Shown in pieces: positions 38,241 through 43,200 of a stretch of 43,200 bases of DNA; positions within the stretch are counted from its first letter, which is position 1; each line of letters begins with the position of its first letter. The notes beneath the pieces were generated by a model that was given only the letters and a program-made list of their open reading frames with translations, did no database searches and was not told the DNA's origin. Source of the DNA: a virus. Location: positions 1-43,200 of IMG/VR virus record IMGVR_UViG_3300035560_000001. One strand, written 5' to 3'. The position numbers were made by a program, and so were the translations under genes.

Positions 38241-38521
38241 AAGCGTTGGAAGCGAAGAAGGAGGTAATGATGGATTTCGGTTTGTGCGATAGAGTTAGAG
38301 TGATTTCTGGACCACATAAAGGTATTTGGGGAGTGTATATCGCAGGCGATATGAAACGAGATCCTCGCAGATATGGAATCTCAGATGACATCACACGAAA
38401 AATACATTGGTGCTTGAAGGATGAGCTAGAAAAGGACAGAATAGAGCAAGCACAGTTGAGGACGCTTTCCGCAGGAGGTGATGGAGATGAGATACACGAT
38501 ACGATACCTTGCGAAAAATGA
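38237..38521 (+). CDS. KOW-like small protein
   Basis: A 94-residue protein. DRVRVISGPHKGIWGVYIAG resembles a KOW motif, the short beta unit in ribosomal and NusG-type proteins that binds RNA or protein. ATG 38237 overlaps the previous stop; ATG 38270 behind AAGGAGGT is an equally good start and would remove the first 11 residues. The tail is helical and charged. An RNA-related role is suggested, not shown. Confidence 0.6.
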   Translation: MKALEAKKEVMMDFGLCDRVRVISGPHKGIWGVYIAGDMKRDPRRYGISDDITRKIHWCLKDELEKDRIEQAQLRTLSAGGDGDEIHDTIPCEK

Positions 38522-38864
38522 TGATAATACACATTCGATATTCGAGGTAAAGGGCGCGCTGTCGGTGCAATGTTATGTAGATGGATCGGAAGTATTTAAC
38601 TCTGAGAGTGCGAATATTAGGCCTGAAGTGATGAAATTCGCGGAGGCCATGGAACGCAAATTAAAACTGAACGAGTATAAGGTCGGTTGGAAAGGAATGG
38701 ATGGGCGGGCATGGTGGACGATGTCGCCTGAAGACTTAATGACTAGAGTGGAGGAGGAACTGGAGGAAGTGAAGTCCTGCGAGTCGGATTCCGAGTTACT
38801 TGGCGAGGCGGCTGATGTATCCAACTTTCTGATGATGTTATGCGATGTGAAGGGGCTTCTGTAA
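38487..38864 (+). CDS. MazG-like helical protein
   Basis: A 125-residue protein; ATG 38487 sits eight bases after AGGAGG. The C-terminal third (VEEELEEVKSCESDSELLGE, then ADVSNFLMMLCDVKG) fits the MazG-type EExxE...ExxD arrangement that hydrolyses NTPs or dNTPs. The N-terminal part (YTIRYLAKNDDNTHSIFEV) is a separate small domain. In phages, MazG-like proteins adjust nucleotide pools or host alarm signals. Only one half-site is present, so activity needs dimers. Confidence 0.7.
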   Translation: MRYTIRYLAKNDDNTHSIFEVKGALSVQCYVDGSEVFNSESANIRPEVMKFAEAMERKLKLNEYKVGWKGMDGRAWWTMSPEDLMTRVEEELEEVKSCESDSELLGEAADVSNFLMMLCDVKGLL

Positions 38865-38900
38865 TGTGTTGATTTCTCTTGACATTTTGGAGGTGACGAT

Positions 38901-39158
38901 ATGAAGATAATAGATGTTCCCGTAGGGAGTATTTTCAACATTAGCAAGGATGACGGGTATCCCAAAATAAGGGTTTCGGGGGGCTATGTGTGTCTCCGGG
39001 ATGAATTTAAGATTCCAGAGGTTAGGTTTTATCCAACGGAGGATGTGGTCTTGAGCAGTATTGGTGCAGTGCAGGACTATTTCCTGGATCGATTTGGCCT
39101 TCCTAAACATGAAACAGATTCGATAATAGAACGGCTAGGGCGAGTTGTTATAGCTTGA
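38901..39158 (+). CDS. Small hypothetical early protein
   Basis: An 85-residue protein with a very strong TGGAGGTGACG ribosome site. The pattern VPVGSIFNISKDDGYPKIRVSGGYVCL resembles a small beta-barrel seen in several phage early proteins. DNA before and after the gene carries related sequence (TTGATTTC(T/C)CTTGAC at 38869 and 39155). Function unknown. Confidence 0.65.
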   Translation: MKIIDVPVGSIFNISKDDGYPKIRVSGGYVCLRDEFKIPEVRFYPTEDVVLSSIGAVQDYFLDRFGLPKHETDSIIERLGRVVIA

Positions 39159-39164
39159 TTTCCC

Positions 39165-39193
39165 TTGACTTTACAGGGGTTTTATGCTATCAT
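39165..39193 (+). promoter_or_regulatory. Sigma70-type promoter with long leader
   Basis: TTGACT at 39165-39170, a 17-nt spacer and TATCAT at 39188-39193. The expected start near 39200 leaves a structured untranslated leader of about 125 nt before the gene at 39327. It can supply the replication genes independently of the promoter at 34445. Confidence 0.7.
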
Positions 39194-39212
39194 ACAGGTG
39201 GAAAACAAATCT

Positions 39213-39306
39213 CATCTCATCCCTCGTGGCTCGCTACCACATCCGAGAGATGCCATGACTCACGCCGTAGGCGGTGTACCTTCATTCACCGTCTACTGGC
39301 CGAGTC
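39213..39306 (+). ncRNA. Structured 5' leader, possible cis-regulatory RNA
   Basis: Two consecutive stem-loops. First: CATCTC (39213-39218) with GAGATG (39247-39252), enclosing GTGG (39226-39229) with CCAC (39237-39240). Second, an extended hairpin: GACTC (39257-39261) with GAGTC (39302-39306), GCC (39264-39266) with GGC (39298-39300), and a 10-bp stem 39267-39276 with 39287-39296 (one G-U) around a 10-nt loop. It ends six bases before the AAGGAGG ribosome site. I recognise no known riboswitch class. Confidence 0.55.
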
Positions 39307-39326
39307 TAATGAAGGAGGCGATACCC

Positions 39327-39650
39327 ATGCCATACGAAGATATTCCCAGCCTAAAACGACAATTCAAAGAACTGCAAGACAAAAGACCCAGCGCATATTT
39401 TATCGTGACTCTTGGTTTGGCCAGAGGAGAGTTCAGGAAATTGCGCGGCGAGGAACTCATTAGATGCTGCTCTGTCCACAGATGCGTCTCTGGGTTTGCC
39501 GTCTTTAAGAATACAATAGTAGTGATCTGCCAGCGGCGTGATTATGATATGGAATTTCTAGAGCACACGCTTGGACATTATATAATGAAATATCATGATG
39601 CTGATGTTGTTAAAAAATGGTATCACCCGCAGAACGGCGGTGGCAAGTGA
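39327..39650 (+). CDS. Hypothetical protein behind the structured leader
   Basis: A 107-residue protein; ATG 39327 is set by AAGGAGG (39312-39318). It begins with a helical LKRQFKELQDKRP segment, then mixed strands, and contains CCSVHRC and a late HTLGHYIMKYHD. A metal site with Cys/His is possible. It is the first gene read from the promoter at 39165, so the leader should control it. No family recognised. Confidence 0.65.
   Translation: MPYEDIPSLKRQFKELQDKRPSAYFIVTLGLARGEFRKLRGEELIRCCSVHRCVSGFAVFKNTIVVICQRRDYDMEFLEHTLGHYIMKYHDADVVKKWYHPQNGGGK
39636..39650 (+). repeat. 15-bp direct repeat flanking one gene (partner 39830-39844)
   Basis: GGCGGTGGCAAGTGA occurs exactly at 39636-39650 and 39830-39844, 194 bp apart. 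Each copy encodes the GGGK end of one protein, its TGA stop and the overlapping GTG start of the next. The pair brackets the gene 39647-39844 almost precisely. Confidence 0.8.
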
Positions 39651-39844
39651 AACGGATTAAAGAACCGCCGCCTGAGTTTTTTAGATTCCAGAAGTGGTAT
39701 AATTGTATCGGGGGTAAAGTTGAGCGATGCTGCGTGTGTGATAAGGAGATCAGAAGGGGTTATTGCGATCTGCAATTTGGTAAAGTTTATTGCTTTAAAC
39801 ATGGCGCGTGGACAGAGAGTGTGAAGCAAGGCGGTGGCAAGTGA
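39647..39844 (+). CDS. Small zinc-binding protein
   Basis: A 65-residue protein with a GTG start overlapping the previous stop. The cysteine set C-C-V-C (29-32), Cys41-type and C-x2-H near residue 50 makes a compact zinc finger (ERCCVCDKEIRRGYC, then VYCFKHG). Its ends share the 15-bp repeat noted at 39636. Possibly a DNA- or protein-binding adaptor in the replication region. Confidence 0.65.
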   Translation: MKRIKEPPPEFFRFQKWYNCIGGKVERCCVCDKEIRRGYCDLQFGKVYCFKHGAWTESVKQGGGK

Positions 39845-40020
39845 GCGACAACGACTTCGAGGTAACGATTCACCAGATGCGGGCCATTAGTAGCTTTCTT
39901 GATGACACTCTCAAGAAATTCGTGCGGCAATATCTAGACCAACAGAAGATTCTAAACGCATACAGGGCCGTCACGCCGAAGGAATACAAAGAGCTGGCGG
40001 AACCAAAGGAGAAGATATGA
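39841..40020 (+). CDS. Small helical protein
   Basis: A 59-residue protein starting at GTG in the second copy of the 15-bp repeat and ending with an ATGA overlap. It is helical and charged (FLDDTLKKFVRQYLDQQKIL). No motif is recognised. Coupled translation with the neighbours suggests a shared early function. Confidence 0.55.
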   Translation: MSDNDFEVTIHQMRAISSFLDDTLKKFVRQYLDQQKILNAYRAVTPKEYKELAEPKEKI

Positions 40021-40358
40021 GCGAACCAACAGTATACGAGACGGCAATGACCGATATAGTCAACGGGATTCATAAGTGTAGCCAGATTGTCGAATCTGTG
40101 GGAAACAAATCTGCTTTCATCAGAACCGAACAACTTGAATCGCCAACGGATGAGGAAGTGGCGAAGGATGAGGAAGTGGCGAAGGATGAGGAAATGGCGA
40201 AGGATGAGGAAATGGCGAAGATCAAAGCCGAGCCATACCCGACAGAATTAGCGGCGGGACTGGGAGAAATAAAGAAGTATGTGGATAGGCTGCATCAGCG
40301 GCTCTGCGACCTTGATGATAGCATCTACACCGTGACGCATCTCAAAGCTGGTGGATGA
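40017..40358 (+). CDS. Helical protein with six-residue tandem repeat
   Basis: A 113-residue protein. Four copies of DEE(V/M)AK lie at residues about 45-68 and form a charged helical spacer between an N-terminal segment and a C-terminal helix (LGEIKKYVDRLHQRLCDLD). Copy number can vary by slippage of the 18-bp DNA unit. Function unknown. Confidence 0.65.
   Translation: MSEPTVYETAMTDIVNGIHKCSQIVESVGNKSAFIRTEQLESPTDEEVAKDEEVAKDEEMAKDEEMAKIKAEPYPTELAAGLGEIKKYVDRLHQRLCDLDDSIYTVTHLKAGG
40149..40220 (+). repeat. Four tandem 18-bp coding repeats
   Basis: GATGAGGAAGTGGCGAAG twice, then the same unit with one change (GTG to ATG) twice. Near identity of neighbouring units indicates recent expansion. 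Confidence 0.85.
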
Positions 40359-40370
40359 TGGAGGGGATCG

Positions 40371-40715
40371 GTGAGAAAGAGTGGCAACAAGAACGGCTTT
40401 ACGAAAGTTGATCACGTCACATTCGACCTGATCCTCCCTACGCTATCGACTGCTGCTCAATCCATTTTCCTGAGAATCTATCGCCAGACGTTGGGATGGA
40501 AGAAGCCAACGGACAAGATAGCAACCTCACACTTCACGAAGTTTTGCAATATCAAGAAGCGGGGCACAATCAAATCTGCCATTGACGAACTCGTGGAATT
40601 GGATTTGATTACAGCCGAAGGGAAGGGAACTCAGATCAAAGAGTTCGGGATCAACTTTGATGCCTTGCAGAAAATCAGGCAAGAATTCATTGAGTCTCAA
40701 GAGGATGAAAATTGA
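40371..40715 (+). CDS. Replication protein O N-terminal-like winged-helix protein
   Basis: A 114-residue protein of the Phage_rep_O type: NGFTKVDHVTFDLILPTLST, IFLRIYRQTLGWKKPTDKI, then SHFTKFCNIKKRGTIKSAID and a wing. Lambda-like O proteins bind origin iterons with this domain. Here the protein has no C-terminal helicase-recruiting half and the iterons lie directly downstream of the gene rather than inside it. GTG start behind GGAGGGGATC. Confidence 0.85.
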   Translation: MRKSGNKNGFTKVDHVTFDLILPTLSTAAQSIFLRIYRQTLGWKKPTDKIATSHFTKFCNIKKRGTIKSAIDELVELDLITAEGKGTQIKEFGINFDALQKIRQEFIESQEDEN

Positions 40716-40718
40716 AAG

Positions 40719-40873
40719 TTATCCACAGAGTTATCCACAATGTTTTTAGACTTATCCACATTTGTCCGATTTTTGGACATAGCTTGTCCGATTTTTGGAC
40801 AAGTTGGGGGTCTAGCTTGTCCGATTTTTGGACATACAAAAGAAAGGCTTTAAATAACTTACAAAAGAAAGGC
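40719..40873 (+). other. Predicted origin of replication
   Basis: Within 155 bases: three perfect DnaA boxes TTATCCACA (40719-40727, 40731-40739, 40752-40760), three iterons (next entry), an AT-rich stretch (TTTAAATAACTT, 40849-40860) and a 13-bp direct repeat ACAAAAGAAAGGC (40836-40848 and 40861-40873). The origin begins four bases after the replication gene, so host DnaA and the O-like protein probably open it together. The region carries no convincing gene. Confidence 0.88.
40762..40834 (+). repeat. Three origin iterons TTGTCCGATTTTTGGACA
   Basis: Identical 18-mers at 40762-40779, 40784-40801 and 40817-40834, start-to-start 22 and 33 bp (two and three helical turns). Each is itself an inverted repeat (TGTCC/GGACA around GATTTTT), so one dimer could bind each, all on the same DNA face. 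Confidence 0.9.
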
Positions 40874-40918
40874 CAGAGGTGTTACCCGGTTATAGCTTAA
40901 GATGGAGGAAGATAAGAA

Positions 40919-41338
40919 ATGACGAAAGAAGAGTATCAAGAATATCTCAATTCACCTGAATGGAAAGCAGTTAGAGCGGCAGCCTTAGAGCGTGGTGATA
41001 ATAAATGTGCTGTATGTGGAAGGCGGGACACTCTCCAGGTACACCATAACTGTTATGACAGAATAGGAGCAGAGTCACCGACTGATCTGGTTGTCTTATG
41101 CGCCTATCATCATTTAGTGTTTCATGATTGCCAAAGCGGAGATGAACAAGGCTTGTCCAAAATGTCTCGCGAATGCCTGGAATCACACATAAGATGCTTG
41201 ATAGAGGCGGTTAGAGCCATAGATCGAATCATCGATCCACATTATAGGAGCATAGCAAGGGTTGCAGTTATAAATTATATTGTTGATATGTTGCATGTCC
41301 AGATAGATCCCGGTGATATTAGTCTCCATGATACGTAA
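40919..41338 (+). CDS. HNH endonuclease
   Basis: A 139-residue protein with an HNH fold: Cys30-x2-Cys33, LQVHHNCYDRIG (His42, His43, Asn44), DLVVLCAYHHLVFHD (Cys61, His64/65, His69). The C-terminal half is helical and unrelated to the nuclease core. It may be a packaging-linked nuclease or a homing-type intruder next to the origin. Ribosome site TGGAGGAAG. Confidence 0.85.
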   Translation: MTKEEYQEYLNSPEWKAVRAAALERGDNKCAVCGRRDTLQVHHNCYDRIGAESPTDLVVLCAYHHLVFHDCQSGDEQGLSKMSRECLESHIRCLIEAVRAIDRIIDPHYRSIARVAVINYIVDMLHVQIDPGDISLHDT

Positions 41339-41371
41339 GGGATACATGGATTATCCAGAATAGGGGGAAGT

Positions 41372-41572
41372 ATGTACTGGTGTACAATGACTATAAAGTT
41401 CCATCTTGAGGACTACGAAGATACTAAACCAGTATCAGAACACTTTCACAGGGAGATTAAGAAGATAGACGGAGGCGGGGGAGTTGTCGCATTAGAGACG
41501 AAAAAGATGTCCGAACTGACACTTGGTCGTCTGGATTATAGTAAATTTCATAAACCTGATTATCCAAGTTAG
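41372..41572 (+). CDS. Small hypothetical protein
   Basis: A 66-residue protein with an AGGGGGAAGT ribosome site. His-rich middle (SEHFHREIKK) and a Gly run. Nothing recognisable. Short late-type gene in a run of similar genes with GGGGGAA leaders. Confidence 0.55.
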   Translation: MYWCTMTIKFHLEDYEDTKPVSEHFHREIKKIDGGGGVVALETKKMSELTLGRLDYSKFHKPDYPS

Positions 41573-41583
41573 GGGGAAAGACG

Positions 41584-41745
41584 ATGAATCAGCTTTGTGG
41601 CTGGGCGATAGCGTTGTTGGTTACAATTTTCTATATCACGTTGGCTCCTGAAGAAACTCCAGACATTATGTATATAGTTGTTGGCATATTGTCAGGATTT
41701 GGAATTACATGGTTGGTAAACATCATAGCGGATGATAGGCGATAG
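41584..41745 (+). CDS. 53-residue two-helix membrane protein
   Basis: A short gene with AGGGGGAAAG as ribosome site. Hydrophobic segments at about residues 5-22 and 29-47, separated by the acidic APEETPD turn, ending in a charged tail. It is a holin or antiholin candidate because it precedes the M15 peptidase by a few genes. Not shown. Confidence 0.6.
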   Translation: MNQLCGWAIALLVTIFYITLAPEETPDIMYIVVGILSGFGITWLVNIIADDRR

Positions 41746-41792
41746 CCCATGACGACAGCGACGTGCCGATGGCGGAATAGGGGGAAGGAACG

Positions 41793-41855
41793 ATGGAAGA
41801 GATTAGTCAGACCGATGGGGCAGTTGGCGGTCAGCGAGAAAGGGGGATGAAGTGA
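41793..41855 (+). CDS. 20-codon mini-gene
   Basis: ATG behind AGGGGGAAGGAACG, ending in TGA that overlaps the GTG start of the next gene. The product MEEISQTDGAVGGQRERGMK has no recognisable feature. Its ribosome site and coupling suggest translation, perhaps mainly to feed ribosomes to the next gene. Confidence 0.35.
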   Translation: MEEISQTDGAVGGQRERGMK

Positions 41856-42112
41856 GGCTAGGATTTCGAGTGATGCTTGATGATGACTGTGAGTATAGAT
41901 TCTTGACAGAGGATGAGCTGAAGAATCTATATATGCGGCATGATGGAATGCTGGTTAGATTTGAACCATACTGCCTGTCATGCCTGGGAGAGTCAAGTTC
42001 CAAATGCGATGTGGTGGCCTATACTCGCCAGCCGCGTGATTTGTTATCGTCCCGGATTACAGAAGGAGTAGGCGGGATACCAGGAAGGGGAAATGATGGG
42101 CGATCTGACTGA
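41852..42112 (+). CDS. Small hypothetical protein
   Basis: An 86-residue protein with GTG start overlapping the mini-gene stop, ribosome site AAAGGGGGAT. It opens with LGFRVMLDDDCEYRFLTEDE and contains a CLSC pair. It overlaps the peptidase gene by about 17 bases. Unknown. Confidence 0.55.
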   Translation: MRLGFRVMLDDDCEYRFLTEDELKNLYMRHDGMLVRFEPYCLSCLGESSSKCDVVAYTRQPRDLLSSRITEGVGGIPGRGNDGRSD

Positions 42113-42467
42113 GAACTTCTCGAAGCATGAGTTTATGTGTAAATGTGGCTGTGGACAGGGCGATATGGATGCTGGCTTCATCAGGAAGCTGCAAGCGGCG
42201 CGGGCGTGGGCGGGGATCCCGTTTAACATCAATTCAGGCTACCGGTGTAATGATCACAACTTAGGAATTGGCGGCGTTCCTACGAGCGCACACATGGAAG
42301 GGCAAGCGGCAGACATAGAGACGGACGGAGATTCGCGAAGGGCTTTTCTGATACTCTTCGGGCTTCACGAGGCTGGCTTCCGGCGCTTCAAGGTATACCC
42401 GAAACACATCCACGTTGACAGCGGCCAGGGCAAGCGGGACCGACTACTCATGTGGGGGAGGTATTGA
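42096..42467 (+). CDS. M15-type peptidase, endolysin candidate
   Basis: A 123-residue zinc peptidase of the Peptidase_M15_3 type. Motifs: NSGYRCNDHN, then SAHMEGQAADIE (His and Asp zinc ligands) and HIHVD near the C terminus (third ligand). Such enzymes cut peptide bonds in peptidoglycan. A CKCGC cluster at the N terminus is common in this family. ATG 42096 lies six bases after AAGGGG; 42093 is a possible start. No separate wall-binding domain is present. It may be the endolysin or a tail-borne hydrolase. Confidence 0.88.
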   Translation: MGDLTENFSKHEFMCKCGCGQGDMDAGFIRKLQAARAWAGIPFNINSGYRCNDHNLGIGGVPTSAHMEGQAADIETDGDSRRAFLILFGLHEAGFRRFKVYPKHIHVDSGQGKRDRLLMWGRY

Positions 42468-42469
42468 GG

Positions 42470-42667
42470 ATGACAGGGATGAGTCGAGATCTGAGCAATG
42501 TGCAGCGTATATGGTTCCGCCCAGTAAGAGTAGCTCCAAACCTGCCGATCTTCAGCTGGGGGTCCAGGGAGCATCGTAGAGTGAATCGAATCAGGCGACA
42601 GCGGCGGAAAGCGGCGAAGAGAGAGGCGGCTCATTGGGAGTGGGTCAACGGAAGGGAGGCGAGGTAG
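42470..42667 (+). CDS. Small basic protein
   Basis: A 65-residue Arg-rich protein; ATG 42470 lies eight bases behind GGGGGAGG. The second half (HRRVNRIRRQRRKAAKREAA) is very basic and probably helical, which fits nucleic-acid binding. No family recognised. Confidence 0.55.
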   Translation: MTGMSRDLSNVQRIWFRPVRVAPNLPIFSWGSREHRRVNRIRRQRRKAAKREAAHWEWVNGREAR

Positions 42668-43036
42668 GTGGAGAAGCGATGGGAGAATTTTAAGCTGGAT
42701 TTTGCTTCATGGTTAAACCGTAATCCGCGCTGGTGCTGGGCCAGTTTGGTTTGTTGGGCTATGTTTCATCGGTGGTGGGAAATTATTGTAAGCGATGAGC
42801 GGATCTACAAGCTGGCGATTACCGAGGTCGTTCTTTGGATAACTGGCAAGGATTATGTGGATGCCTGGCTGGCTGGCGATCATGGTGTTGGACATTATGC
42901 TGTGACTAACTGTGGATACTGCATGAAGTGTATCTATATTGACCAGCGGAAGGACGGTTATGCTCAGGCAAGGCGACGGGTTAGACGGCGTGGCGATAGG
43001 CGTGTCGATGATGAGTATATAACCCGGGGAGGTTGA
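42668..43036 (+). CDS. Hypothetical Trp-rich protein
   Basis: A 122-residue protein with a GTG start directly after the previous stop and GGAGGCGAGG upstream. The N-terminal half is Trp-rich and hydrophobic (WCWASLVCWAMFHRWWEIIV), possibly membrane-associated. A CGYCMKC cluster lies near residue 92 and the C terminus is very basic. Unknown function. Confidence 0.55.
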   Translation: MEKRWENFKLDFASWLNRNPRWCWASLVCWAMFHRWWEIIVSDERIYKLAITEVVLWITGKDYVDAWLAGDHGVGHYAVTNCGYCMKCIYIDQRKDGYAQARRRVRRRGDRRVDDEYITRGG

Positions 43037-43042
43037 TGGGAA

Positions 43043-43200
43043 ATGGAGATAGATCTCCGGGGCGTCGAGCCGATTCGTGAACGCTCGCTCATCGACGAGT
43101 GCATTGCCGCAATAAGAGAGAAGGGTCATTGTGAGAAGAAAATTCGAGTGGCGACATTCAGTCTGTTTTTAGCTTGCCGGTTTATTGTATTTTGCAAGAA
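43043..43200 (+). CDS. Partial gene, truncated by window end
   Basis: ATG 43043 behind GGGGAGG opens a frame without stop to the last base (52 codons). The visible part begins MEIDLRGVEPIRERSLIDEC and is helical. Too little remains to assign. A competing 14-codon frame starts at ATG 43036. Confidence 0.4.
   Translation, partial: MEIDLRGVEPIRERSLIDECIAAIREKGHCEKKIRVATFSLFLACRFIVFCK

Noticed and set aside
39213-39306. Structured leader considered as a tRNA
   Set aside because: No acceptor stem, no T-arm consensus and no anticodon arm of correct size; it folds as two simple hairpins.
39155-39463. Open frame of 102 codons over the leader and the start of gene 39327
   Set aside because: It crosses the promoter and hairpins, lacks a ribosome site and is rich in Arg/His typical of out-of-frame reading.
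40712-40900. Open frame across the origin (62 codons)
   Set aside because: It is made of the DnaA boxes and iterons themselves, has a TTG start without ribosome site, and gives a Trp/Phe/Ser repeat peptide without meaning.

Overview
The window reads as most of one tailed-phage genome (siphovirus type, HK97-fold capsid) that infects an unidentified bacterium. Every supported gene lies on the + strand, genes are packed with ATGA/GTGA overlaps, and the order is the classic terminase, portal, head, connector, tail. Strong AGGAGGTGA-type ribosome sites, sigma70-like promoters and consensus DnaA boxes point to a bacterial host, but nothing identifies its genus. I see no integrase, DNA polymerase, helicase, tRNA, IS element or CRISPR array. 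The last gene runs off the right edge.

Layout. (1) 1-313: end of a rightward operon (small membrane protein, terminator 252-282), then a consensus promoter at 285-313. (2) 408-9136: ParB-methyltransferase fusion, small and large terminase, portal, head morphogenesis protein, prohead protease and major capsid protein. (3) 9188-17423: an unusual island of about 8 kb between the capsid gene and the connector genes. It carries a beta-helix protein, two LamG-type lectin domains, a fibre-like protein with three 70-residue repeats and several small beta-rich proteins, punctuated by strong hairpins; capsid decoration or glycan binding is my inference. (4) 17420-24883: head-tail connectors, two paralogous tail-tube-like proteins, a tail-assembly chaperone with a -1 slippery site and an unexplained in-frame TAA, tape measure and a hub-like tail protein. 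(5) 24906-33339: a cassette with three recognisable glycosyltransferase genes and a fourth candidate, lying between two paralogous tail genes. The second paralog carries a tail of about 150 residues that is about 40% serine. Putative receptor-binding proteins follow. (6) 33348-34280: small membrane and coiled-coil proteins (holin/lysis candidates).

(7) 34422-40918: early region. A consensus promoter is bracketed by a 15-bp inverted repeat and drives an HTH regulator. Behind it are a Cas4/RecB-like nuclease, a candidate annealing protein, a DUF4326 protein, a MazG-like protein, a second promoter with a long structured leader, and a replication-O-like winged-helix protein. Directly after that gene sits a textbook origin: three TTATCCACA DnaA boxes, three 18-bp iterons spaced 22 and 33 bp, an AT-rich segment and a 13-bp direct repeat. 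(8) 40919-43200: HNH nuclease, small membrane proteins, an M15-type peptidase (endolysin candidate) and short unknowns.

How it fits together: the operator-controlled early operon makes recombination and replication proteins, and host DnaA plus the O-like protein probably open the origin. The left promoter drives packaging, head and tail genes. The most interesting candidate systems are the tail-linked glycosyltransferase cassette with its serine-rich partner, the doubly recoded tail chaperone, the decoration island, and an 11-bp stop/ribosome-site motif (AAGGGGATAGA) that marks the borders of small exchangeable genes.
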